From Chromera velia (taxonomy: Eukaryota > Sar > Chromeraceae), in contig JAHBMJ010001459.1 of assembly GCA_018398765.1 (NCBI GenBank), forward strand, positions 1-25,000: a DNA stretch of 25,000 bases. Direction: 5' to 3'. This document shows, in pieces, positions 1-11,131 of the stretch. The position numbers and the translations under genes were made by a program. The notes beneath the pieces were generated by a model. It was not told where the DNA came from. It saw nothing but the letters and a program-made list of their open reading frames with translations, and searched no databases. Each line of letters opens with the position of its first letter. The first letter of the stretch is position 1.

Positions 1-1130
1 GCCCTTGCGGCGATGGTCTCCCTGGCTCTCTTCGTAATTGCTATTGTGGAGAGGGGGTGCAAACTTTGCGGGAAAATACGACGTGACGGGTGTCCACAGA
101 AACGTCCAAAGTGCTGGAGTTGTCCGCCAAGGAGGCAAGAAGAAAGTACCCGTTCCCTTCTTGATGATGCACGTGGACTGCTGAATTCCACGCGAAATCC
201 GTTCGAGAGACCACATGATTCTTCACGGGTATTCGGGGTTCGGCGAAGTGTTTCCCATACTACTTCGCACAGTGCGGACACCGCTTCGCTACAGCCTACA
301 GTTACCTCCTGATGCATCAATACCGGGAGTGTCTCGACAATGAATTTTAAACTCTGTCCATCATGATGCAGGTGCTGTATTTGTGAAAGTGTTAAACAAA
401 GTTTGTACCCGACGTGACTTGACTTGACTTGATGCACCATCGCTCCGACATGCCCAAACCTAGGCCAAAACCAAACAGAACCGTACGGGAGACTCCCGAA
501 TCGGCCCGCATTGCATCAAACCAAGCGGCAAACGATTGATCGATTTGCGGGCTCTAATGGCTATCGCGACGTTTTCTAGGAATAAAAAAATGAAAGACAC
601 AAAAATCGAAACGATCTTCCCCGCTCTTATCCGAGCGCTTATTGCCGACTTCCTAGGCCCTCACCGTTTTATCAGCAGTCTAATTATCCCTTTTCACCTT
701 ATCTTGTTTGTAACTGCTAGCACCTAAATTATTCAGGCTTCAATAAACCTGCTTGATGTCCTTGACGAAAGCTTACTAGATTATGTGTTTCTAGACCTAA
801 TGGAGCCTTTTACTAGTACGGCACTAGAAGCTTTCTCCTTTCACCCTCTGTGCCTGTCGTCTTATCTGTCCGTCCATCTCTCCTTCCTGTTCTGCTTTCC
901 GCGTGAGTTTGTATATCCATGTGCTGGACATCTCTTCCCGCGTTCTTGCTACGAACGCTTTTCCATTTCCCCTCTTGGCTCCTTGCAGTTCCCTGCGGGC
1001 GTCTTGATAGAAGCCCTGTGGGGAGGAAGGTGGCCGAGTCGAGCCTGTGTGCAGCCCAAGAGCTTCTTCAAGCCTGGCATCTTATAACCGCATGGAAAAA
1101 AAAAAAAAAACTTGATTAGCTGCATGCATG
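1..1130. other. gene-poor region, nothing recognised
   Basis: No reading frame here resembles a protein I know. Short open frames exist on both strands near 13-312, but none has a recognisable domain or splice context. There is a short tandem run of CTTGA near 415-432 and an A-run of about 16 bases at 1094-1110. I see no RNA gene. Confidence 0.5.
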
Positions 1131-1245
1131 GCCGCAACTTACTGCGTGCGCTGCGATCCTGCGCAGCGATGACGCCGGGCCGCGGGGCCGCGATGCATCG
1201 GGCCGCGATCGAGGCGGAGCGCGCGGCGCCACGCAAAAATGCGAA
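1131..1245. other. short GC-rich, CpG-rich island
   Basis: About 115 bases are dominated by G, C and CpG (repeated GCCGCG, GGGCCGC and GCGCGC words), in sharp contrast to the flanks. A small inverted repeat, CGCTGCG near 1149 and CGCAGCG near 1162, could form a stem. No coding frame is recognised. It could be a promoter-type CpG island or a degenerate repeat; neither can be shown from sequence alone. Confidence 0.5.
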
Positions 1246-2494
1246 TTAATGGCCCCGGACCCGGCCGGAGAGGCGTGCAAAATTCAACAACAAACGTGCA
1301 CAACATTGCACAACGGCCGGATGCAGGACGTCCGGAAAAAAATCAAAAATCAATACCTCTGCGCTGAGCGCGCTCAACCATGCTCGATCATCCACAACAA
1401 AACCGTCACTGATGATGTGACTGATCCAATGATCGATAACGTTGTCCATGTCGTCTCAACAAGTTTCTGACAACAATCTGTTTTTACACTCGCAGACTTC
1501 AATGCAGAACATCGTTGATCGAAGCAGAGCATCTTATGAACCGGAAGCAGATATAGCAGCAGGGCAGCTGCTCATCGAAAAAGAAGTTGGTTGATGGTGA
1601 GTTTCATTCACTCCGTGGTTGCGTTTGAATTCTCTTCGCATATTCAGATAAGAGCAACCCTTCCGTCCTTCCTGGACTCCAGCTCAGTCTGCCACAGAGC
1701 GTTTCTTTTGCCTCGGAAGAAGCAGTAGATGTGAGTTCAAGACCGCCGGGAGGCAAGCCTCCAACGGAAGCTGAAGAATGGGGTACCTGAATGCACGGGT
1801 GAGTCGGCTTCCTCGCGTTTCCTTGCCTTCTACTTTTTTCCCCAGCCAACACAGATGACCCTTTGGGTTTTTCCCAGCAATCAACTTTCAGTCCGATCCC
1901 CTCAGATCCGTTATGTTTCCTCTTGACTCTATTTGACCCCCAGAAGCTCCTTTTTCCTTCTGAAAACAAACATCTCCGCCTGTAGAAGGGAAAGTGGTCA
2001 AGCAAGACAAACGAGTCTCTTCTCCCATCTTCTGCCATATCCTACAAAAACAAATTGTTTGAGAGAACTCTCCAACCTCGGAAAGATACCCCTAGTTCTG
2101 TACAGTTGACTTTTCAACAAAAATCCTTCCTCCTCTGCCATTCCTGTTGCACCCGTTTTCCTCCTGTCTCCCCCCCTTCCTTGACTGTGTTTGTGCCAAC
2201 GGGTTTAACCACCATTCTCATCTGGCAGACGTCGTCTACTAGGTTGTCTGTATCCTTTGGAGACTGGAGACGGCAAATGGCTTGAAGCTTCGACCGGCGT
2301 GGCTTTGAAATTCAACACAGGCAGCCATCAAGCTTCGGCATGGCTTTGGAGCTTAACACAGCGGCAAAGCTCAACCTCAAGATCGAGACCGTAAAAGCAG
2401 ACGAGGTTAGCTTTCCTGCTCTTCTTTGTTCTGTTCATTTGGCTGTTGGATGAGTGCCCCCGGGCCCCCTTCTTGATTGTCATGCAGATCTGTA
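1246..2494. other. region without a supported gene
   Basis: Open frames occur on both strands, but none matches a known family. A donor-like GGTGAGT is present near 1595 without a convincing exon upstream. Near 2284-2367 two imperfect copies of a unit of about 40 bases (AAGCTTCG...TGGCTTTG...AACACAG) lie side by side. Confidence 0.4.
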
Positions 2495-2949
2495 TGGGTT
2501 GAGTTTCTTGGGGGCCTTTGAAGACGAAAATTCGGTCGGTCGGTCGGTCGGTCGGTCTATGCAGTCAGTAGTCACATTGGAACGCTGGCAAAACGACTCC
2601 ACTGTTCCAAAGAGGTCAGAAGGGGAAGCCACGGCTGAGTCATCCACGGGAAGGAGAGCGACGGGGCCAGCGGTCTGTGCGTCCTTCTAGCTAGCGTCTG
2701 CACAGAGGCGCAGAAAGAAGGCGGACCTGCATGCAAAATACTGGGGGGGGCTTGAGCTGCCAGGACGTACTCGTTGCCCTCGGTCCCTTTCGCTGGAATG
2801 TGCCTACATGACTGACTGCATGCGTGGCTGGTTGTAGTGTGGTATGTAGCATGTGTCGTGGTGGTTTCTGTCTGGTTCGACTCGCTTTTTGGGTGATCTG
2901 TCCGTTCGTTTGCGTGCATTCAAAGGTCTTTCTTCTTCTCTTCCGTGAC
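2495..2949. repeat. segmental duplication, copy 1
   Basis: This block recurs at 3217-3669 with a constant offset of 711 bases over its core (2558-2920 versus 3269-3631), where I count about a dozen substitutions and no gap. Copy 1 has a longer GGTC microsatellite (2533-2556) than copy 2. Nearly all differences are transitions and several fall at CpG. Minus-strand frames of 115 codons stay open in both copies, but their translation is low in complexity and unrecognised, so I do not call a gene. Confidence 0.9.
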
Positions 2950-3216
2950 TTGGCTTCGCGTTCTCTTCAATCGAACTCTTTGCCTCCCTTCCCTTCTGCT
3001 GCTGTGCTCTCTCTCTCTCTGTGTGCATTTGTGAGGTGATCTGTTCACTCGATTGACGGAAGGAGACTTGGAGACGGCGAGTGGGGGGGTGATGGCGGTG
3101 TGGAGAGGGCCGGGGTCGGGGTGGAGAGGCTCTGCAACGATCGCGAGACAGGGTGGCAGAGAGGTCAGCTCGTTGGCTGTACGGATAGGCTGTCGTCTTT
3201 TCTTTTCATTTGTGGT
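2950..3216. other. spacer between duplicated blocks
   Basis: This single-copy spacer contains a short CT-dinucleotide run near 3008-3021 and a G-rich, GGGG-containing stretch near 3080-3130. No gene is recognised. Confidence 0.4.
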
Positions 3217-3669
3217 TGGGTTGAAGGCCTTGGGGGGGGGCCTTTGAAGAAAGATCGTTCGGTCGGTCTATGCAGTCAGTAGTCACATTGGAACGTTGGC
3301 AAAACGACTCCACTGATCCAAAGAGGTCAGAAGGGGAAGCCACGGCTGAGTCATCCACGGGAAGGAGAGCGACGGGGCCAGCGGTCTGTGCGTCCTTCTA
3401 GCTAGCGTCTGCACAGAGGCGCAGAAAGAAGGCGGACCTGCATGCGAAATACTGGGGGGGGCTTGAGCTGCCAGGACGTGCTCGTTGCCCTCGGTCCCTT
3501 TCGCTGGAATGTGCCTACATGACTGACTGCATGTGTGGCTGGTTGTAGTGTGGTACGTAGCACGTATTGTGGTGGTTTCTGTCTGGTTCGACTCGCTTTT
3601 TGGGTGATCTGTCCGTTCGTCTGCATGCATTCAAAGGTCTTTCTTCTTCTCTTCTACTCTCTTCCGTGA
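3217..3669. repeat. segmental duplication, copy 2
   Basis: This is the second copy of the block at 2495-2949. The end differs from copy 1 by a short insertion within a CTCTT-rich stretch near 3655. The shorter GGTC run at its start suggests microsatellite slippage after duplication. Confidence 0.9.
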
Positions 3670-4975
3670 GTGATTTCCCCCCAAAGTCATGCCCCCATGC
3701 CGCATGCATGATCCCGCAGCCCCGCACGCGCGTCGGTTGTTCCCGGGCTGCTCGTGTGCATTCATGGATTTAGTGTCGATCTCCCAATCACACAAGGCCA
3801 CCTCCTTTGTGCAATTGAAAAGGCACCCAGTAGTCAGTTTACAGAGAGCCGTTCGGTGAGTGCATGAGTGATCTACTAGCTCCATGAGACGGCCGCCGAC
3901 TTCAAAACGTTCATCTCCATGCCGTGTTTATTCGTTCGTTCCTCTTTTCATTTCTCCGGCATCCCGTACATGCATGCAGAAGGAACCACGTGGGAGGACC
4001 CAGACACGTCATGCCCACCGGCCCCTCTGCACAGTCCCCAGCACCGACGCACCGACGGACTCCGACACCCCCCTGTCTCTCCCCTCTCGCCCAGAGTCGA
4101 GAGACAGGGGGGTGCCTCACACTCGACGTGCCAATGATTTCAACAAGGTACCACTCGTGGCAACGAACCTCGAGTCGCTGGAGGTCAGCTTACATGCAGA
4201 GATGCTCAAATCACTGTTTTCATGCAATCCTTTGATCCTTTTCTTATGCATGCGTTCTTGGGTGAATCAAACTATGTATGTCTCCAGACCCACCCCGGTC
4301 AATTTCAGCTTTCAGGTGTGACTTTCGATTCTGTCCGCGTCTCGATAAGAAGAACTCCCCGGCATGCACGGGTCCACCCATCCGGCCAGTCTATTGGCGC
4401 CTATGTTATCAGCATTTTCCCTGTCTGATAAGCTGCTCTGTCTGGCTAAATCTGGCTTTCAAATGGTTGGCGCTCGATCGCTGTGTCGATTCAATGCTTG
4501 CGATTTGATTGAATTGAGTGACAAAAATAATGCGATCATGATCGCTGAATTCTTGCGTTTTCACGTTGCTGCAACGTGTATGCAGGAAAGGAGGTTTAAG
4601 GGCGTGAGGAACTGCGCACTCGCTCTCTCCATAAATCCAGGGACTGTCTCACGAGCAATGAGGGGTTTGGCGTTTGGGCCTACGAAACAAGAAGCATGTG
4701 GGTGGCGTTTCGTTCTAGACCAGTGATTCCCTCTGTGCATGTTTTGTTATCGTCGACCGCATAGGGGGGACAATCGATGCATGTAGAGGGATGGGGTTTG
4801 TGGGGATGTTGGGATTGAATGTGGGAACATCGAATTGCCACGTCAAATATCAATGAAGAGAAAGAAGTTAGATCTCGTGTCAGGTGGAAAAAGAAAGTTG
4901 CGCAAGAAGTCGACGGTGCAAAAAGAAGTGCGTGTAGAGGTTTTTTGACCACCGACGTCGGTGACTGTAGATTGC
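3670..4975. other. region without a supported gene
   Basis: Several acceptor-like ATGCATGCAG or ATGCAG motifs occur (about 3970-3979, 4194-4200, 4578-4585), but none opens a frame I recognise. A plus-strand frame ending at 4726 has a fairly protein-like composition but no identifiable domain. The hairpin at 4066-4114 lies in this region. Confidence 0.4.
4066..4114. other. perfect 16-bp inverted repeat (hairpin)
   Basis: CACCCCCCTGTCTCTC at 4066-4081 is exactly the reverse complement of GAGAGACAGGGGGGTG at 4099-4114, separated by a 17-base loop. A perfect GC-rich stem of this length is stronger than most chance inverted repeats in the window. It could be a small-RNA precursor hairpin, the trace of an inverted duplication, or a DNA structure. 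No transcript evidence is available. Confidence 0.8.
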
Positions 4976-6330
4976 CCTCTTTGTTTGTTTCTGTCTTTTC
5001 TTTCTACCCAAAGAAGGACAGAAGAAAAGAGAGAAGGAAAAGAGAAAGCGGGAAGGGAGAGAGAAGGAACTGCAAGGCTAAGAGTGAGAAGTGACCGAGC
5101 CAACCCAAAGAAGGAAAGATCGATGCATCTCCGAATGTCGAGTTGGAGGACAGGAAAGAAGACAAAGACGCGAAGGGAGGGGAACAACGCTGTTCTCTCC
5201 TCTTCCTTTCTTCGTCTTGTTCCGCATTTGCATTTGATTGACTTATCTGACGGTTCGCTCCTCCTCTTTGCTCGTGCCTTGTCGCCCTTCTTTTTCGTCT
5301 CCTTTCCTTGTTCTGTTTTTCGGGGGGGCGCTTCAAAGGAAAGAGCCATTGGTCGAGATTCTTCTTCTTGCATAAGAAAAGGTAGAAAAAATATGCGGAA
5401 GAAAGGTATTCTAATTCGATTCACTTCATATGGTGCCCTTCTTTGTGCTTCCGGAATGCTCCTCGAGTGGTGTAAGCTGGTCTTCCTTCTTGCAGCCTCT
5501 CCTTTGCGACATTTTCCTGTTTTTTCATGTAAATATTTTTCTCTTTCGTTCCTGGCCACTGCCTTGAACAGATCCTTTCTCTTCCTCCATCCGATCGCAT
5601 CTTTCCTCTCCTCTCTGCCGGAGCTTCCTCGAAAGTTCCTTCCTTCCCGCTTCTTCTTCTCCTTTTTCTTCCTCCCTCTTCTTCTCTCTCTCTCTCTCTC
5701 TCTCTCTTTCCCTTCTCTTCTCATATCTTTCCTCGTCGTCTCCCTCCCCCCCTCCCTCCCTCCAAGGGGCATGCATGCATGCATGCACATATATGTGTCA
5801 CTGAATCAATGAATGCATAAGCCTGCTCTGGTTTTTTGGAGGGAGCTCCTTTCTTTTTACATGGTGTTCGTCTCTTCTTTTCCCCTTTCTGTTTGTCTCC
5901 TGTGCATCCTGCGTCTTCCTTTTTGCATCTCTTTACGTTCACTGTATTCTTGGCTGAGCTGCTGCAGTGCATTCGATTCTTATTACATGAATTCTTCCCT
6001 CCCTCATGCTCCCTTCTGACCGGTTTCCTTTTTCTTTTTTTCTCCTCTCGTCTTGTCCCTCCCCCCTCTTTTGTTCTGTCCTACTCCTCTCTTTGTTCAC
6101 CCTGCCTCCTCCCTCGCCTCGCGTCTTCCTGGGGGGATCCCCCTCCTGACCCGATTCTTCCTGCTTGCATTTGTTCGTTCGTTCCACCGTGGGCGGGTGG
6201 GTAAATGAAAGAGGAAGACTGCATGGAAGAGAGGGGGGGAGAGAAGAGCGTTCATCGGTTGAAGCCTCGAGAAAGAAGAAAAAGGACAAAAGGAAAGCGG
6301 GAATGCGGGGGAAAGAGGGAAGAGAGACGT
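4976..6330. repeat. long purine/pyrimidine low-complexity tract
   Basis: The plus strand is purine-rich (GAAAGGAGA-type) at about 5000-5100 and again at about 6205-6330. In between it is pyrimidine-rich, with a pure TC-dinucleotide run at about 5682-5708, CCCT repeats at 5742-5763 and an ATGC tetranucleotide run at 5770-5786. Long open frames on both strands (for example 4843-5790 minus and 4961-5812 plus) result from this bias and read as Arg/Glu/Lys- or Ser/Leu/Phe-rich strings. I treat them as non-coding. Confidence 0.7.
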
Positions 6331-7239
6331 GTCGGTGTCGCGTGTTACTTTGTCGGTGTCCCGACTGTTGGTCGTGTGCATGAGAAAGTGGTGGAGTGAG
6401 CGTTCGTTTGGGCAGAAGGTGTTGTCACCTGAGCACAGTGCATCAGTGAGCGCCATGTTTATTCGTGTGATTTACGTGGTTGTTCGTCCTCGTGTTCTTT
6501 TGCAAGTCATTTTCGATCTGTGCATCTTTTTTTTGCATTTGATGTCTCTGAGTGTGCGTCTCTGTGTCTGTATCTGTGTGAGTGTCTATGGTGGCGACTG
6601 ACTTTCGGAGGTTGGAGGGTTCGCTGTACGTCGCTGTACAGAATAAAGGGGCAAAGAGAACGATTGGAATGGCGTGAGGCTGCCCTTTTGTCCCTCCCTC
6701 TTTCTTTCTCAGACCGAAAGTCGAGTCAATGATGTGGCTATGTCTGTATGATCGAATGAGTCGATTGACTTTCTTTTCTTTTCCTTTCTGCTTTAGATGC
6801 TTCCTTGACCAACGGGTCAGTCGGTGAATCAATGAGGTGATCAGACAAACAGCACACAGCTAGGAGGCAGTCACCTGAATGAATGCCTTGATCGTTTTGT
6901 CTTTTCCGAAGGGGAGCGAGTGCCTACCACAAAAATTCACGCACAGAAGAAAAGGACACACATGAACGCGCACGCACGCACAAACTCCCGACCACAGACA
7001 TTAACGCCGCCCTCTTCCCCTCACTCACTCTTTCCACAGCCAGCCAGACAGAAAGAGAGACAAAGAGAGAGAAAGAAGCCACAAACAAAGTTGAATTCTG
7101 TCAGACCGCCGTGCAGATGCACAACGAGGCCACAGGGCAATCTGAACTTCTGCCGTCTCCCCTCTTCTCACAAATTCAACCCAGAAGAGGGATGGGCAGA
7201 GAGAGAGGGTGACGTACTCACACACCGCAGGCAGTGCAG
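6331..7239. other. region without a supported gene
   Basis: GT-rich stretches (about 6545-6590), a pyrimidine-rich stretch (6690-6710) and an AC/AG-rich stretch (6945-7080) are present. No recognised coding exon, RNA gene or structured repeat is seen. Confidence 0.4.
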
Positions 7240-7858
7240 ACTCTTGACGTGAAGGCAATGCTCTCTCATCACGCCGACGATTTGATTTGTGCGTCCCCTT
7301 GTCCTCTTTCAACCTTGAAAGAAGCAGATTGCACAAACAGGTCCAATATCAATGGACGACGCGACTTTGCTTTCATCCAAAAGTGTCAAGCTGGTTAGTT
7401 TTGATATGTTCAGAACAGACGAGGCAATGTGCCAATCAATGGAGGGGTACTTGACTTTGGAGGCTTTGCCTCTCGAGAAAAGAAGTGGGGTGTTGGTGGA
7501 GTCAGACGTTTTGCCTCCTTGTCCAGGCGAGATAGACATGCGTCTTGAGGGTGAGATGAAAAAGTGGGTAGGGAGAGCTATGTGGGTCTCTCGTTCACGA
7601 TTCGACATTGCTTTTGCTGTATCCACACTTGCACAGTTCTCCAACACACCCACAGTCAGGCATCTTGCTGCAGTGATCACTGTCTTGCGTATAGTTGCAG
7701 CAAAGAGAAAGGGGCTCAGGTTTGTGCGCATTCGTTTTCATTTTGCACAACTGCGTTTGTTTGTAGATGCAGCATTTGATGCATCCACCTGTTCCTCTCG
7801 CTGCTTTCTTCTTCAGCTGGCTGATGCCTCCTTCATTGATTCGTTCATGCGTAATTAA
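7240..7858 (+). pseudogene. Ty1/copia-type retrotransposon polymerase remnant (RT to RNase H)
   Basis: Two overlapping plus-strand frames together resemble the end of a copia-type polymerase. The first frame, about 7213-7407, contains HADDLICASP at 7270-7299, which sits where the YVDD catalytic motif of reverse transcriptase is expected. The second frame, 7319-7858, continues after a frameshift. It has WVGRAMWVSRSRFDIAFAVS near 7567-7626, the counterpart of the copia signature 'RPDIAFAVS', then NTPTVRHLAAVITVLRIV. It ends with LFVDAAFDAS near 7756-7785, which matches the start of the RNase H domain with its catalytic Asp. No LTRs, integrase or gag could be seen, so this is a broken, truncated element. 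The family is known for copy-and-paste transposition; this copy should be inactive. An exonised or domesticated fragment cannot be excluded. Confidence 0.75.
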
Positions 7859-7929
7859 TATGATGTGTTCCACCGTGGGTCGGTTGGTAGGCGGGGATTC
7901 GAAATCCGTCGAACGCCCATCCGTCCATT

Positions 7930-9100
7930 GACATGGTAAATCCTAGAGTAAATCGATCTATGTATATAGTAAGAGCAGAAAACAGTCTTCTGTACAGCTA
8001 TCTGCAGTTTTAAAGAGTTTCAATTTGATGTGTTATATACAATATAAACAAAACAAATATTAAAACACATACAATTCTATTGTCACTATATAAACATCTG
8101 ATTTTATAAGTATAGTATTTTAACATTACTGATTAGCTATACAGTAAAAAACAGAATTATTACTAGTTTTAAATTATTAAATTTTAAAGTGTTAAATAAA
8201 GTGGTATAACCCTATATTTTAACTGTAAATTTTCAATGACAATTAAAAGTGTTGACTAAATTATTGGAATAGAATACTTTAAAAACTGAACTGTACCCAT
8301 GTATAAGGACTAATCTTTAGCTATCTCTAGAGCTATAGCTCTAGAGCTATCTTTGGGATAGGATAGGATAAGATTTTATGTTCCGGGAATCCCCGTGGTC
8401 CACTGCCAAGTACTGCCAGGCAAGTATCGGCTTGCACCGATGTGGTTTCAAAAAGTTCGTTCGATGATATATAACTTCAATCTTTCCAGTGAGGGAGAGA
8501 ACATCAGGCTTCCACTAGCCGGACAGGGATATCCCAGCCGTCGATCAACTTTGTGTTTCTTCTTATAAAGAAGTCATTCAATGGTCAACAGCCTAGCTTG
8601 AATGGCTTAGACTTTAGAACGTCAACTAGAACGCCAATCGGTTGGTAGATATGTACCGTACGTAGCATGCATTGTCCTGGTTAAACTTATCCACAATACA
8701 TACTCTTCTCAAACCCTTCTTTTCAACTTCTTCTTTCATGCTTTTTATATGATACAGCAGGTAAATATACTGAGGCCTAGACTGAGGCACCCCTCTCTTT
8801 TTTTTAGCCTATTCTTTTTTTATTTTCTAAAAAAGCTAGGACCTGGGCTAGGATAAGTAACATAATGTAAAATTATTGCATATATATAAAATATGGCATG
8901 TATGGTTAAAAAATCAAAAATTGTATTTCATTCAGTATTCAAGTTTTATATTACAATTTTAAGTTCATTCTACCTAAGATTACATTATAGGTATCAGACC
9001 CAAGTATTTTATCTCATAAGACTTGTATCACATATAAACTATGACACTTTATGCATGCAGCTGAATTTTAAATGATTTGATGATTCACCCACTCGCAGAT
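7930..9100. other. AT-rich island of foreign composition
   Basis: From about 7930 the sequence turns strongly AT-rich (runs such as TTTTAAATTATTAAATTTTA) and almost loses the tetranucleotide microsatellites that fill the rest of the window. It returns to normal composition near 9100. A more GC-balanced core lies at about 8360-8660. Short AT-driven frames, for example 8893-9075 plus, are unrecognised. It could be organellar DNA inserted in the nucleus, a non-autonomous mobile element, or an AT-rich intergenic relic. No organellar gene was identified. Confidence 0.55.
8325..8346. repeat. 22-bp perfect palindrome
   Basis: The 22 bases are identical to their own reverse complement, with CTCTAGAG at both ends and AGCTATAGCT-type sequence across the centre. 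It lies inside the AT-rich island, next to a GGATA tandem run (8356-8373). It may be a dimeric protein-binding site or a recombination relic; its function is unknown. Confidence 0.8.
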
Positions 9101-10686
9101 ATGCACGCACCAAGTTATTCATCTAATGATTAATTACTCACACGAATTGCGGAATGATCTCAGGACCATTACCTTTTTACGACCATTGCACAACGGGCGA
9201 CATCCCTTTCCATAACTGCGGCTAATCCTGTCATATGAAAATCTATGGTGTTATGAGCGAAAGGCCACAGGCTACGCCGGCCGAGTGAAGTCCCGGTTGC
9301 AAGGTCACGTACGTCTATCGGCCTCGCTGACCAATCGATGCATCAAATTGGATTGAAACAAATTGGATGGGCTGGTTTATTGACCTGCAGGCCGACGTGA
9401 AAGCAGCGCCTTAATTGCATGCCTCCATCAGTCGGGGGTCATCGATCCAAGTAGCTTAATTCCGCCCCCTCTAGCTCCTCAGACAGACAAGAATGGTTTC
9501 TCACGGAGGAATGGTCGGTAGGTATTGAACGAGGAGCAGGGTTAATTGAGAACCCCCGCAGTGCAGTGTCGGCCGCCCGGCAGAAATGTTCGGTGCGTGT
9601 CCTTACTTCTCCGTCGCACTTTTTTTCATGAGAAACAAGTGTTAGAACTTGAATGAATGAGTCATCGTGTCTCTATTGCTTCCTGCTGTCTGTCCGGCCT
9701 TCTGCGATTCTGTCTGATCTGGTCTATATACAGGTGTGTGTAGGAGAGAAAGAGGAAACTTTTTGGACCAAATGTCTTTCGCGTGAATCCAAGCTCTTTG
9801 AAAGTTCTTCAATGTCTTTATTTTCTTCACGCCCCCCCCTGAGGTTTGCTGTCCTTGTCCCTGCCCCTTTCGACTCGATCGCCGCTCGTTTTTGCCTTCA
9901 AGTCAGTTCAGACAGAGAAGACCAGACGGCCAGGGGGAAGGCGGGAAAGTTGCGGTCATAAAATAATGAGAAAGAAATGAGCAAAAAGCGAAAGGACTTC
10001 AAAATTAAAGGAAGGGGAAAGAAATCGAATCATGAGGCAGATCGCTCAGATCAAAAGAGAACTCAAAAGGCTGCACCCAGCCCCGCTCTCTGCTTGTCTT
10101 TTTTTTCAACAGACTGAATGGCGTATATCCCCCCTCTGTCTGTAGATTCAAAGAACTTATTCGTCATACAGTCAGTCAGTGAGGACAACAGGAATATATC
10201 AAGCAACCCGCGTGTCTCCTCGATCTATCAGGCGAGGAAGGAAAGAAAGAAAAAAAGGGATCAAACGAACCAAGTAGGGGGGCGCAGTCTTCTCTTCGCA
10301 CCTGTCTATCTGTCTGCCTGCCTGTCTGTTGTGTCTTGCCTTTCTTTGATGCATCAAGGGGCAGAAACGGAAAGTGCGGGGGGGGGGGNGGGGGGGGGGG
10401 ACGGGAGAGATAAATGGAGAGATAGATGGAAGGACAGACAGATCACACACAGCTAGAGAAGAATTAAGAGAAGAAACAGACGTGTACCTTCTCTCTGTTC
10501 GAGATCTCACACACTGCCGGGACCCATCCAGGTATCGCTATTTTCATTTTTTTTACGCCTTCCTTCTTTCCTTTTTTTTTTTTTTTTCTTCATCCATTCC
10601 TTCTGCCCTCAGTTTATTTCTCGGTCTAGCGTTTAGTTCTTCGAATGAAGACAGACAGACAGACAGACAGATATAGAGAGAGGAGA
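9101..10686. other. region without a supported gene
   Basis: Composition is mixed. A G-homopolymer containing an ambiguous base lies at 10378-10400, a T-run at about 10571-10587, and a GACA tetranucleotide run at about 10650-10671, just downstream of the membrane-protein gene end. Open frames near 9653-9961 and 10118-10456 are unrecognised. Confidence 0.4.
10378..10400. repeat. poly-G run with one undetermined base
   Basis: This run of G contains an N at 10389. The ambiguous base most likely marks a sequencing or assembly difficulty in the homopolymer. Confidence 0.95.
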
Positions 10687-11131
10687 CTAGGACTCTGGCC
10701 AGTACTCCCCGCTTTGCCCCCTCTCCAACGTGACCGACCCACGAGCCTGAGGAATGTTGGCCAAATCCTCTGCACTCACACCGGCACCAGATCCGTCTCC
10801 AACCCGCATCGGTGTGACGCCTCTAAATTCTCCCTCCCTGTCCCTTGCCCCTCCTCTGTCCCTGTCCCTGTCCTTCTCTCCCCATCGATCCCACTCGGCA
10901 TGTCTCTCCCTGCTCTCTCCCCGGACGGGAGGGCTTCGGTCTCTCTCTCTCTCTCTTTGTCGCACAGGATCAGTTTCCCTTTCTCTTTCCCTTTCCCTTC
11001 TTCCAGGCCCAGAGGGACTCGGCGCCCCCCTATCTCTGTCTCTGTCCCTTGGAGGCCCTCGGGGGGCGTCTCCCCTGTCTCCTCTGCTGTCGGACGCCAT
11101 CTGCTGTGTGTGCTTCTCTCTGGGGTCGTAT
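10687..11131 (-). CDS. membrane protein, exon 3
   Basis: The acceptor CCTTGCAG lies just before 11131. The exon completes a Gly codon in phase and continues the RD/RE-rich composition (GPPRDRDRDRG, RRERERERE). It ends in a less repetitive tail, SGEYWPES, followed by TAG at 10687-10689. The matching composition on both sides of the 776-base intron supports joining it to exon 2. Confidence 0.65.

Noticed and set aside
2870-2890. GGTTCGACTC, resembling a tRNA B box
   Set aside because: The flanking bases cannot form a T-arm stem, and no acceptor or anticodon arms are found. The same holds for the copy at 3581-3601.
2572-2919. 115-codon minus-strand frame, kept open in the second copy at 3283-3630
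   Set aside because: The copies are only a few percent diverged, so an open frame is expected in both. The product is unrecognised and no splice or start context supports it.
4364-4726. Plus-strand frame of 120 codons with mixed composition
   Set aside because: No recognisable motif and no supporting splice partners. It could be coding, but there is nothing to show it.
4843-5790. Long minus-strand frame rich in Arg, Glu and Lys, with an antisense frame at 4961-5812
   Set aside because: Both arise from purine/pyrimidine bias, which removes stop codons. There is no domain or credible gene structure.
7895-7915. GGGATTCGAAATCC, resembling a tRNA T-arm
   Set aside because: The loop spacing is wrong by one base and no other tRNA arms are present.
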